Of a DNA stretch of 64,000 nt, positions 11,528 to 21,881 are shown in pieces. The stretch lies in the NCBI GenBank assembly GCA_963556695.1, contig CAUWAG010000003.1, forward strand, positions 5,270,001-5,334,000. Direction: 5' to 3'. The first letter of the stretch is position 1. Every line of letters starts with the position of its first letter. Origin of the DNA: Anthostomella pinea. Its lineage: Eukaryota > Ascomycota > Sordariomycetes > Xylariales > Xylariaceae. The notes under the pieces are model-generated. The model made no database searches, was not told the DNA's origin, and saw only the letters and a list, made by a program, of their open reading frames with translations. Both the position numbers and the translations under genes were made by a program.

Positions 11528-11741
11528 TGTGACGGCCTGCACAGACCTTCCCACATGACAAGCCGATACTTCCCAACAAGGGAAGGATCTGACAAGAGGA
11601 TCCCCTTAAAGGGGCAACCTCCCACTGTACCTATCTCTTTCTCTCTCTTCCTTTCCTCTCTAGTCTTGATATTCTCATCAATAGAGTAATAGCTGCTTGC
11701 TGCTGGCCATGTCCCAGCTCCTCAGTACGCTCGCCGTGACA
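11528..11741 (+). mobile_element. 214-bp TG...CA repeat (LTR-like), copy 1
   Basis: Starts TGTGACGGCCTGCACAGACC and ends GCTCGCCGTGACA. Nearly identical to 59215-59428. It contains a pyrimidine-rich CTCTTTCTCTCTCTTCC stretch. No target duplication is visible. Directly behind it, 11742-11764 repeats its first bases in inverted orientation. Confidence 0.65.
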
Positions 11742-11938
11742 GGAAGGTCTGTGCAGGCCGTCACCCAGATGTTAATAGATTTTATTGATTGTGTTGTTGT
11801 TTTTCTGCTGTTCTTTTTCAGCGTACACAGATTGATCATCTGTCTTCTTAGTGGTTTAAATGCCTTGTGCGTCTCTGCTTCATTGGAGATCTGCCGGTAT
11901 CTATTTCCGGCTCCCATTTAACAATAAACGAGTTATTA
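11742..11938 (-). mobile_element. Inverted LTR fragment related to 16783-16931
   Basis: Read on the minus strand this contains GGGAGCCGGAAATAGATACC, AGATCTCC, GCAGAGACGCACA and AAGAAGACAGATGATCAATC, which match the element at 16783-16931. It joins the inverted start of the 214-bp repeat, so two element types appear nested here. Confidence 0.55.
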
Positions 11939-12212
11939 ATAACCATAAGTTTTATAAGTTCTACGGCTTTAAACGCAGGGTTACAAGTTATTACTAAGGC
12001 ATTTAAAATGCGAATCTTAGTATTGTATTAGTTTAATACGATATTAACTTATAGTATTGACATCGTATACAATAATATACGACCCTTACTTATAAATAAG
12101 TTAAATTGAATTGAAGAAAAAATAACTCAAGTACATTTAAACGTAACTAAGCTACATAAAAAAAAATTGTATTTTTTATAAAACCATACTTTTAAAATTA
12201 TATATATATTTC

Positions 12213-12414
12213 TGTCGGATCCATGTGATTCCACAGTCAAACTATCTATACAGAACCCACATGTATGATTAGATAAGAGATTAGATACCAGATTATAAGG
12301 TCACTTAGCCAGACCTTCAGGTCCAGCTAGACTTCCCAATCTAACCATCAGCAATATCATGACCTTGACCCAATACTCGAGTATTATAATTGATCATTCA
12401 AGCCTGTTCCAACA
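12213..12414 (-). mobile_element. Solo LTR, family A, copy 2 (inverted)
   Basis: The reverse complement begins TGTTGGAACAGGCTTGAATG and ends CATGGATCCGACA. Flanked by the 5-bp duplication ATTTC at 12208-12212 and 12415-12419. 202 bp. Opposite orientation to the copies at 10242 and 12751. Confidence 0.85.
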
Positions 12415-12750
12415 ATTTCTATTTTTATTCATATTTATTTATTAAAAATTCTTTTTAAGTTTCACATTAAGTTATTATATTTATTATATATAAATTAGTT
12501 TAAAAAGCTTATTACAAAATTAAAAATTTTAATCATATAATATCGTTTATTAGCATCGTTATATTTAATATTTTTATTTTTATTTTATATAATAAATAAG
12601 CCAAAAAAATCGTTTCATGGTATTTTAATCTTTATTTTCATCTTTATTTTCAAATTTTAATTATATAAATATTTATAGTTATTTATTATCAGTTTTTATA
12701 CCATTTTATAAAACTTTATCTATAAAATAAAGCTATAAAAATATTTATAC

Positions 12751-13134
12751 TGTAGGAACAGGCTTGAACGATCAATCATAATACTCGAGTATTGGGTCAA
12801 GGTCATGATGTTGCTGTCAGATACCAGCGCATCATTTGGGCTATGCACTGACCATGTCAGGTAGATGACAGCGCACTAGACTGCGACCAGCCACCAGGGC
12901 AAAAACTAGTACTAAAAACTCGTAGACAAATAGACGGTGCTCAAGCACAACATCACAACACCCTCAATCAATTGACCCTCGTCTTCAACAGTTGCCGCTG
13001 GTTGGATTGTGAGGTCTAGCTGGACTTGCAGGTCTGGCTAAACGTCCTCATGATCCGGTATCTAATCTCTTATCTAATCATACATGTGGATCTAGTATGG
13101 ATGGTTTGAAGGTTAGAATCGCATAAATCCAACA
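12751..13134 (+). mobile_element. Solo LTR, family A, copy 3 (long form)
   Basis: Begins TGTAGGAACAGGCTTGAACG and ends CATAAATCCAACA, with the 5-bp duplication TATAC on both sides (12746-12750, 13135-13139). 384 bp: about 185 bp lie between GATGTTGCT and GGTTGGATTG that are absent from copies 1 and 2. The extra segment is richer in GC and has no open frame of note. Confidence 0.85.
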
Positions 13135-13217
13135 TATACTCAAAATTTTTCCCAATCTAATATAGCTTTATTCTTAAATAAATATTAATGATACGAGCAT
13201 TATGGGGGGTCATTGAT

Positions 13218-13362
13218 TGTGTATGCCAGGGTCAATTCTTTTAGCTAGTAAGGCGAGGGCTGCACACACTTAAGGTGTGGCAGCCTCCCTTATCTTATCT
13301 AAGACTAGCTTATGTTATCAACTAGGGCACCCACCTTATGTGGGGGCCCCTGTTGCCACACA
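13218..13362. mobile_element. Probable solo LTR, family B (145 bp)
   Basis: A GC-richer island starting TGTGTATGCCAGGGTC and ending CCTGTTGCCACACA. The flanks TTGAT and TTAAT differ by one G-to-A change, as RIP could cause in a 5-bp target duplication. The AGGTGTGG and CACCTTATGTG segments give internal complementarity. Confidence 0.55.
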
Positions 13363-13935
13363 TTAATTAAATAAACATTAATAAACGTTATTATAACAAT
13401 TAAAATATTTTTAATTAAATTAAAAAAGGGTTATAATAATTTATAATTACTTATTAAATATTTATAAGTTTTACTTTTTACTTTTTTCTAGAAACGTCCA
13501 TATAATTCTTATAATAAATACATTATTATCATCCGTCATTAATATGGCTAAGTTAAAGTTAAGGTTTAAAGTATATATATATATCTCGACGAAATCGAAC
13601 ATTCTTAGTTATATAAAAGTGAATAATCCGTAATTAAATAGTAATGATAATTAACTTTAAAACTTTGTGTTTAAATTACAACAAAAAAAATCTTTTTGAA
13701 CATTATATTGAATAAATAACTGAAATTTTAATTGTTTTACATATTAATTAAACCATATAAAGTAATAAACTTATATTGTTAATAAGTTTATATAACAAAA
13801 GTATTTATTATAATAAAATAATTCCTTATAACTTTTAGAAGAAAAGAAAAGAAAACTTTAAATAAATAATGCCTTAAATATAGCTTAAAACTGCTTTATT
13901 AAAATTAAAATTTTAAAAATTAAAAAGGTTATTAC

Positions 13936-14190
13936 TGTCACGAAGCGTAAATAGGATGAGGACATAAAAGTCCTGATTGCACTACCTACGTGTAAGAATC
14001 TCTTGGTGAGGAGGGAAAGAAGGATCTGACCCGCCAGCCAATGCTGGTGGGATTAATGATCCTTCCATCCGCCCCACTATTACCTGGCCTAGTACAGTTG
14101 TGGCTACACGTCTTGTGCGCCAGGTCATGTGATGCTGCGCACAGGGCACCCTGATGGGCTGACAGACTTTCAGGAGGTCAGGCCGTCACA
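13936..14190. mobile_element. Solo LTR, family C, with intact duplication
   Basis: 255 bp from TGTCACGAAGCG to CAGGCCGTCACA, flanked by the perfect 5-bp duplication ATTAC at 13931-13935 and 14191-14195. It is far less AT-rich than its surroundings, which suggests insertion after the neighbouring sequence was mutated. No coding capacity. Confidence 0.85.
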
Positions 14191-14528
14191 ATTACGAGGC
14201 TAATAATGGTTATTAATCGACTATTAATTAAATTAAATTAAAGTTCAAAACTTTCTTATTAATTAAAGTTTATACTTATCAAGTAGCTTTTATAATACGA
14301 TCGGTTAATTATTAAAGTTAGAAGTTCTTTACCATAATGTGAAAAGCTATATTTATATCTAGCTTAAAATTTAAAATTTCTTTTAATAAGTATTAATAAA
14401 TCTTATAACAACTTTAAAGTTTATAAGTTTTTAATATAATGTAACCTTAAAAATTTCTTTAATTATCCGTTATTTCATATTATTTCCGCATTATTATAAA
14501 CTATAAATATATTTAAAGTTATCTTATA

Positions 14529-16385
14529 ACGTGGATGACAAGCGAGCGGCAATTACAAGCGAACGGCAACTTTTCACTAACCTTCCAACCAATATGTCAA
14601 ATAACTCAACCACAACGCATTTAATTCAATTTAATCAATCGGATTCTTCTTCTTGAGACGTTTCTATCTCTATTGTACAAGTTTGCGCATTATAACCAGT
14701 GTTGCTGCAAACGCCACAACATCGCTCACGCGCTGCTGCCCTCCTCGGGCGACGACTACCTTCACCCATTTCCTGTCCTGCCAGCTTACCACTATTCTTT
14801 ACAGCCTGGAGACCTACTGCATCTTCAATAGAAAGTACTCCTCCTTTCACTAGACGTTTTTTTTTGTCCTCTGACGTTTACTTAGTAGGTGATTGGCCTC
14901 CTCTAGCTCGTGGACCCGGGAATCAATCAAAGCGACCTTATGCATAAGACCGTATGTAACCTTTAAAAACGAGCTCAATGCATCAATTATTAATGTAGGT
15001 GAGCTTCTCTGGTAGTTTCTGACTCGATTCCGGATATAAACCAACTGATTTATCGCTTCATTGATGGTGGTAGGCGTCTTTAAAGTCCAAGTAGTGGGTG
15101 GCAGATTGGGGTCTGGCAACGGTGTTCGTATGACAGCGACAGCATCCAGCTTCGAAATGACACTTTTTGGGTCAAAAGGAATAAGCCCAGTGGCACTGAA
15201 ACCTGCTTGAATTTTTCCTGGCGTCATAGCAGTGTTGTATGCTTCATAAAATGCTGCAAAGAAGTCCTCCTTTAAAATGTGGGTTGTATGACGCCGGATG
15301 AAATCCTAAATCATGCGACCATACGCTCGTTTGAGCGGGCTAAAACAACTGATATCTAAAGGCTGGAGCCTGTGTGACGAGTGGGCAGGTATACAAAGGG
15401 TAATAATACTGTTGTTCTGGCAATAATCCTCAAAGATCTGGGAATGATAGCTTTTGTGACCATCTAGGATGAAGAGGCGTTTACCAGAAGTCATACGCGG
15501 CCTGGTATACTTGTCGAAATGCCGAATCCATTCCAACCCAATCTCGTTTGTAGTCCACCCGTTATCGGACACGGCCACCTTCCAATCGCGTGGTAATGTC
15601 GTATCGTGATACTATGACGCGAAGTGGGTTTTGCCCTGTAGAATGATGAACGGCGGGACCACCCAACTATTAGCATTGACAGCAAAAATTGCTGTAGACC
15701 ATTCCCTGTTGCCTTGCTGAGCTTGTCTAGGCCTACCATGTTTTTCAGCGCTTGTAATGACCATGCCAGACCCAATAATGTCCATCATAAACCCAGTCTC
15801 ATCAAAGTTATAAATATCCGCGTCTTGGATACCATGTTTTGCGATTGCTGCCGCAACTTGGCAAAATCACATGCAATTCGCGTCTGGATATTTGTTTAAG
15901 ACCCTCTGGTAGTCCATCCTCCGATGAAAATGCGTCCAGAGGCCTGGTGTACGTTTAATGAAGTTCTGCGTCCAGTTCTTTTTAATGCGTCCATCCCCAT
16001 GCGCTGCCAACAATTGATCCGCCATATCTTCAACATAACTGTGCCGGGTGGAAATGCTCGCGCATCCAGGTCAAGAATGAAGGAAAGAATGGCATTTTTT
16101 TGGAAACCGTAAGTTTCAAAGTATTAGGCATGCTATTGGGTCGTGATGGTTGGCCGGCAATTCTAGCCTTCAAGGTATTATATGGGACATGGAAAGTCTT
16201 GGAAAGCTTGCCAATGGTAATATAAGGGTCGCGTTGCTTAGCTTGGACAATAAGCTGTAAGTCTGATTTGCTATAATACAATGCCATTATTATTGGTTGA
16301 TCAATTAGGAACCTTGATTGAAAGGTTAGGTGGCTGGTGAAAAGTTGCCGTTCGCTTGTAATTGCGGCTCGCTTGTCATCCACGT
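14529..16385 (-). mobile_element. Full-length pogo-like DNA transposon (1857 bp)
   Basis: Terminal inverted repeats of about 45 bp (outer part ACGTGGATGACAAGCGAGC) are flanked by TA on both sides (14527-14528, 16386-16387). The minus strand encodes a pogo/Fot1-class transposase in pieces. From ATG 16287 comes the helix-turn-helix part (ITIGKLSKTFHVPYNTLKAR), then the DDE core (VSDNGWTTNEIGLEWIRHFD, FILDGHKSYHS, PAHSSHRLQPLDISCF), then a C-terminal region ending in a CxxC...C zinc-knuckle-like motif (CCGVCSNTGYNAQTC). Frameshifts and stops separate the pieces, for example after the ORF ending at 15306, so it is probably not autonomous. It is the best preserved of the three copies in the window. 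Confidence 0.85.
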
Positions 16386-16782
16386 TACCTTTATTTACGT
16401 TTTAAAATATTTTATATTAAATAAAATAATAAGTAAAGCTTTTGAATATGTTTTTATACAAGCTCTAAGGGTATATATAAGCATGTAACGGCTTTAATAA
16501 CATGAGTAAATAACCATAAAAAAGGACTTTATTATTGTCATCTATTTATTATAAAAATATCGATATTTAATCGTGTTTTAACTCGTTTTTATACCTTAAT
16601 AGCTGTTTAAATCACGGGTTTCTTTAAATATGTAAATATTAAAATTACTAAAAAGTGGACTCTTTTTACACTTATATCCCTAATATCGTATTTACTTAAT
16701 ACGATACGAGTCCTAGTCTCGTATAGATACGAAAGTATTTTTTTAATGCCCTAGTCATTATTGTTAGATACTAGCACGAATG

Positions 16783-16931
16783 TGTTGAATGGGAGCCGGA
16801 GATAGACACCGGAAGATCTCCAGTGGGGCAGAGACGCACAGGGCATCTGACCCACCAAGAAGACAGATGATCAATCTCTGCACGCAGAGCAGAACAATAT
16901 ATAGAATCAATCAACATCCGTGTATTCAACA
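16783..16931 (+). mobile_element. LTR-like element, family D
   Basis: Starts TGTTGAATGGGAGCCGG and ends GTGTATTCAACA. A partial inverted copy lies at 11742-11938, and its last bases (ATCCGTGTATTCAACA) recur just after the 214-bp repeat at 59429. No convincing target duplication, but GCACGAAT before it and ATTCTCGTGC after it are near-inverse. Confidence 0.55.
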
Positions 16932-17468
16932 ATTCTCGTGCAACTGTTTTTACCCCTAAATTACCTGTCACCGAGCCGTGGTATGTGGGGCCGATCGGTC
17001 GGCTGGCTGACGGCAACCCCCCGGCTACTGTGAGCCTATCTATACGTTTCACAACAACGACACAGCGATCGAAAAGGTAATGATGAGTTGCAGTATGTCA
17101 GATACTTGAACTCTGGTTTATCCTTGATACCCTGCCGTTCCATTGCCTAAGTATATATATCAAACAACCCTCTTCCCGTTTGCCATGCTTCTTCTAGACA
17201 TGGCTTGTGCCGAATTACAAATCGGATACCCGTGAACCGACGCTTGCCTCTCCCGCAGCTAGCATAGCGATACACTTGGATATTATGTTGGTCTTCCAGG
17301 GCTTTTTACAAGTTGTTCCTCGGCACATGCTTGTGGTGCCTTGCCTGGAGCAGCCCGTGAATTGGCGGGTCCCATGTGGCTAATGCGAAAGGGAGGCTTT
17401 GCCTCTCTTTGAGATGATGAATACAAGAGCGTTGCGGATGGGACTCTAATACGTAAAGACTGACTTCA
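16932..17468. other. Intergenic, 3' of the reductase gene
   Basis: Transition from the AT-rich block to normal composition. No gene or structured element recognised. Confidence 0.5.
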
Positions 17469-18834
17469 TCATTCGATAGGAATTCCCTGCCATTCGTCGT
17501 AGCCGAGCGCGAGGTTTAAGTTCTCTGATTATAGTTGTTAGCCACAACATAATTGCCGTGATTTATCGAAAGACTTACGCAAGCATTGTGTGGCAGCACC
17601 CTTGTTCAGGTTGTCAATTGTGGCACAGCTATTCATTATTAGCCGAGGCATCTTCAAGGATCCAACCTAAGGACGGGACACTTACACGACGACACGCTTG
17701 CCGCTGCTGTCAACAGCGAACCCTCCAATCTCAACTCCGTGCTTGTTTTGGATCGCCTTCACAAGTGGAGCTTCACCGATGACCTTTACAAGCTTTTCGC
17801 CAGCATATCGGTCTTGATAGATCTGACGGATATCTCGAGAAGTCATTGTCTTATTCAAGGGGATATTGATGGTCAGGTGAATGCCGCGGAACCAGGAGGA
17901 GCTAGATTATGTCAGCCTATGACACGAAAGGAAACAGAAACAAGACCAACCAGTGCGGAATAAATGCTGTCGGTACACCAAGCTGATGGCTGATTTCTCG
18001 CTCGTGTATATGTCCAGTCAAGCTGTCTTTTGGAGGTCAGCTTCCTATTTGCTTGTAGCTGAGTTATGGACTCTTACACGGCAAAAGGTTATCACGAAGA
18101 ACGTTGATGTCGTTCTTCGGGGAAGGCTTTGTGCCAGCACCACTGTAACCCGACACGCCGAAGACGGTGGGCGTGGCTCCCAAGTGTTCCAGGATGGGGG
18201 CCAAAGCTAGTTGCGACCCTGTCGCGTAGCACCCAGGATTGCTTATGCGCGTCGATTGGGCAATCTTGCTTCGCTGAACTAATTCAGGAAGTCCATACCC
18301 CCAGGTGCTGTCGAATCGGTAGTCGGCGGAGAGATCGATGATCAAGCTCGAACTCTGGCCAAGCGCTTGCACAAAAGGCAGACATACACCATTGGGGAGA
18401 GCCATAACCCAGCAGTCGACCTTGCCGTCCTTGTCCAGTTGCGCTACCTCCTCGGGGGACAGATTCTCATAGACGATCTTGCGCTTGGTATATCCCTTGA
18501 GTTCCTGGCCATTGAGTTCTCGAGAAGATACATGTCGAAGGTCCATATTGGGGTGCTCGTCGAGAAGGTCGATCAGGGCTTGGCCTGTGTAGCCTCGGGC
18601 TCCAATGAGGCCAATCCGAGTCGGCGTGTCGTTGGAGGCATTCTTTTTGCCCAAGGGCGGGTTCGGGTTTTTTTCATAGGACAGACGTCCCGTAGAAGAG
18701 AGGGCGCGGGCCTGGGCAATGTTGGTGGCTCGACCGAGGGAGGCCTTCGATATCGGCGCGACAGCGATGGAGGCGGCTCGGGGGGCAATGCGGCGGGCGG
18801 CGATGCGCACAGCCCCAGAAGTAGCAGAGAACAT
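17469..18834 (-). CDS. Monofunctional N-acetyl-gamma-glutamyl-phosphate reductase
   Basis: Catalyses NADPH-dependent reduction of N-acetyl-glutamyl phosphate, third step of arginine synthesis in mitochondria. Five exons: 18834-18078, 18026-17951, 17901-17686, 17628-17579 and 17524-17469. The four GT-AG introns are 49-57 nt with CTGAC/CTAAT branch points, and 384 codons join without a lesion. The N-terminus is rich in Arg, Ala and Ser (AVRIAARRIAPRAASIAVAP), like a mitochondrial presequence. Then come NPNPPLGKKNAS, the nucleotide-binding GARGYTG near residue 80, MALPNGV, LSADYRFD, the catalytic cysteine in SNPGCYAT near residue 202, and the C-terminal LNLALGYDEWQGIP. In ascomycetes this domain is normally the C-terminal half of a fusion with acetylglutamate kinase (Arg5,6 / arg-6). 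Here no kinase precedes it; ATG 18834 opens directly onto a presequence. It may be a paralogue or a split gene. Intron 2 has a weak donor (GTTGGT). Confidence 0.85.
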
Positions 18835-19544
18835 GATTCCAGCAAGGGGAAGCCCAATTGACCAGTAGACGAGTAGAGCAGCTTGGATGGATGTGATCTT
18901 AACTGCCCAGGTGGTGATGTTGTCAGTGGGCTTTGCTACCAAAAAGGATCTATTTTTTCTGGCTGCAGGTGGGATGCCGGGGTTAAGCGGGGCGGGTTGT
19001 TTCTGTACCTGCCGCCGCCGAAGTCGGTCGTCCCTTCTCCATGTCGTTATTCCCTGTCGGTTGTCCCTTCTCTGACGCAGCACAGATCTGGTAACACGGT
19101 CACGCCAGACTGGAAGAGGGGAGCCTCAAGATGCCGCACGTAACTACCAGCCTCGTCTGGTAATGCTACCATGTCTGTCGATGTCCTACCTATGTTGGTC
19201 AAGTTTCCCGAATCAACAAACCAGCACTGAAGTCTCGAGGTCACTCGACCTGCTTTCCCGTGGAGCTGAAATGTCGCGGCCAGTTTCCCCAGCCAGTGTT
19301 CCGGACTGAACATAATGGTTCACAGTAGACCACATTGATGAGTTTATTCCAGATAGAGTTTGTGAGTGAGCGGCGCGCGGCGACGCAAAATTCAACGGAG
19401 ACTATACTCTTTCAACGGCCGCTCAGCATGGCTTCAATGCTCTATGACAAATTGAGCGCATTATTGTATTCAACCTTTTATTAGACTCGGAGGTCTGGTT
19501 TTACAGACTTCCTGCTCTAGAGTCACGCGTTGCTTGGAGTGTGA
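18835..19544. other. Intergenic, reductase promoter side
   Basis: Upstream region of the minus-strand reductase and left flank of a degraded MFS fragment. No recognisable gene. Confidence 0.5.
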
Positions 19545-20518
19545 GTGGCTTCCTATACCGCTCCGTCGTCCGCCAACAATCTGACTTTATCTTCAACCTC
19601 GACCTCGACCGCATCGCTCTTCCCCTGGTCTGCCTGGCAGACCCTTGCGCCCCTCGCGATCGGCCTCGTGCTCCTGGGCATCCTGGCCTGGTACGAAGGC
19701 AAGCCCGCCGAGCCCGTGTTCCCTCCGCATCTTCGGCAGCGTCACGGCCAACACGGCCCTGCTGTCGGGGTTCATCCACGGCCTGCTGCTGTACAGCATC
19801 GCCCAGTAACTTACCTGCCGCTGTTCTACCAACCCGTGCACCTGCAGACGCCGCTAGGCGCCGGCATCTCGACGCTCACGTACTCGGCGGGGACAATAGG
19901 CATGAGCGCCATCTCGGGCGTGGTGGTGAACCTCGTCCGCAGATACAAGCTCGTGCTCCTGGCCGGCTGGGTCCTGAGCACCGTGTTCATCGGCCTGCTC
20001 TACACCCTCGACGGGGCCACGCCCAGGGCCGCGGAATACAGTTACTGCACTCTGATGGGCATCGGCGTCGGCACAGTCCTGACCGTCACGGCGCTGCCTG
20101 CGCAGGCCAGCGTCAAGTGCGTCGACGACACCGAGATCGCGGCCGGGATGCTCGTCACTTTCCGGCTCTTCGGAGCGCTGCTCGGTCTCTCTCTTTCGGC
20201 TCGACGGTCTTCAACTCGGGTTTCCAAAACAAAATAAATGCTGTTCTGGCCACCACACCCGACGACCTTCCCGACTCCCTGGCCAAGTTCGGGAACAACG
20301 CGAATCAGGCCCTGACCCTGATTCCTCGCCTGCGGGAACTGGAGCTGGAACTGCCCCGGGAAGCCATGGACCTGATCATCGGTGCGTACAACAGGCCATT
20401 CCAGGTGATTTGGTTGGTCTTTACCGCGCTTTCGGGCATCGGCTTGGTTTCTGCCGTCTTCATACGGGAGATTTCAATGGAGAACGATGAGGTCGGCAGG
20501 CAAGGACTGAGGCAGTAG
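19545..20518 (+). pseudogene. Frameshifted 3' fragment of an MFS drug transporter
   Basis: Resembles the second half of DHA2-type (14-helix) multidrug transporters: WQTLAPLAIGLVLLGILAWY, YLPLFYQPVHLQTPLGAGIS, IGMSAISGVVVNLVRRYK, MGIGVGTVLTVTALPAQASV, MLVTFRLFGALLGLSL and the GSTVFNSGF loop. The coding frame changes at least three times: after PPH near 19728, after LLYSIAQ near 19803, where a stop also falls, and near 20195 in the CTCTCTCTTT run. No ATG or upstream helices (first half of the transporter) are present. GC content is normal, so this is not RIP damage. It is a truncated relic; sequencing error alone cannot explain the missing first half. Confidence 0.7.
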
Positions 20519-21081
20519 TTAAGTTGTAACCAGACGTTTGGCGACGATGTTGTGTGCGGCTTGTTTCTCGGGGGCGTTACTTCTTTAGCAAAGGAGCTCT
20601 GATACAACGTTCTCACCCGTCGTGCAGAGCGTCCACCCGCGTCATCACTTCGAGAACCACCAGAGAAAATACGCATGTTTGTTCTGTTTCAGATGAGAGC
20701 CTTCTTCTCTTGGCGATCTTCCGGTGGACGGCTCGGTATCTATGCTGGACAATTTCGACTTGCGTTAAAAGGCTTGCGAACACGGTAAGCTAATTAAAAG
20801 GGTTTGTGAAATTTTCATCATTTTCATGGTGTATGTAGGTCGCCTATATTGACAGGGAACGTGTCGCACAAGTACAATTCCTTCTTGATACACATCCATG
20901 CCCTCCCCACGCGCAGTGCGTCGTTCAGTCAGATCAGAGCCTCGTCATAGGCGAGTTGATACTGTGACTCCTTTTCCCCTCGATGCTAGTTCATGTTTCC
21001 TTTCCTGAAAGCGATGAACTCCGTGGCACCCAGAACCGATGCCGTTGAATTATTGATGGGAGCCGACGTCAGCTGCGGACC
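20519..21081. other. Intergenic between two 3' ends
   Basis: Convergent space between the MFS relic and the GPI-protein gene. Nothing supported. Confidence 0.5.
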
Positions 21082-21881
21082 TTAGATAAGGAGAGCGGCG
21101 ATACCAGCGATCAGGGCGAAGGAGGCAGCGCCAACCTTGCCGGCACCGGCGGTGGGGATGGGGGTTGAGCCAGTGGCGGTGCTGTTGGAGCCGACACTGG
21201 TGGTGGGGTATGCGGAGGCGGTGGCACTGCTGGCAATGTAGGTCGCGTTGGCCGAGGGGGTCATGGTAGCGAAGGTGCTGGGGCTGTAGGTGGTGACGGC
21301 AGCGGCACTGGAGCTGGACTCGGGGCAGAAGGTGGTGGTGCTCACGACCTCAGACGTGGCGATAGCAGGGCCGGATGAGGTGGCGTAGCCAGTCGCAGAC
21401 GCAGACGAGGTAGGGTAGACGGCGACGTCAGCGCTGGAAGTCGACGTCTGTGTGCCAGCGCAAGGTCCCTTGATGTGGAAGGGGAACGACCACTGGAAGG
21501 TGTCAGGGCTTGCCACCGAGACAATCTTCAGGCCGTAGGTGGCGTCAGTGCCCAGGGAGCAGTCGACGGCCCAGGAGAACGAGCCAGACTCAATCTGAAC
21601 GGCTGTTATTACGGTTAGTGGTTGGTGGTATGCGAAGTGGAAAGAGTTTGCTCACTGGAGATGGCGCCCATGGGTACCAGGGTAGAGGGGGTGACACCTC
21701 CCACAAGGTTGATGGTGGCCGGGCCAGTGTAGCTGCCAGCTTCCCACACAATGGTGAAGGTCTCGCCGGCCGGGAGCACCTCGCCGGAGGCGGGGGAGGT
21801 CATGACGGCGTAACCGGCGGTCTGGGCCATGGCCGAGGCGGCGAAGGCCAGGACGGAGGCGTAGATGGTGGAAGCGTGCAT
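21082..21881 (-). CDS. GPI-anchored Ser/Thr-rich cell-surface protein
   Basis: 248-residue protein of the fungal Kre9/Knh1-like, Ser-Thr-rich GPI-anchored family. Two exons, 21881-21656 and 21602-21082, with a 53-nt intron (GTGAGC...AACAG) that restores MGAIS-T-VQIESGSFSW across the junction. Residues 1-19 (MHASTIYASVLAFAASAMA) form a signal peptide. A beta-sandwich domain follows to about residue 120 (SPASGEVLPAGETFTIVWEA, SWAVDCSLG, FQWSFPFHIKG). Then comes a long Ser/Thr/Ala-rich stalk and a hydrophobic C-terminus (AGKVGAASFALIAGIAALLI) suited to GPI attachment. The start lies in a good fungal context (GCCAAAATG). It would act at the cell wall or plasma membrane; the specific role is unknown. 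Confidence 0.85.

Larger units (their letters stand above)
9331..16782. repeat. AT-rich, RIP-like block with nested mobile elements
   Basis: Sequence between the individual elements listed below is very AT-rich, with TTTATA/TAAATA runs and no long open frames. It contains broken pogo copies whose differences from the best copy include many C-to-T and G-to-A changes, for example ACGTGG against ACATAG at the element end. This fits repeat-induced point mutation as known in Pezizomycotina. GC-richer islands inside it are solo LTRs that appear younger. No host gene is supported here. Confidence 0.8.

Noticed and set aside
11528..11764. Considered as a complete LTR retrotransposon with two LTRs
   Set aside because: The second LTR-like piece is only 23 bp and inverted; there is no internal coding region.
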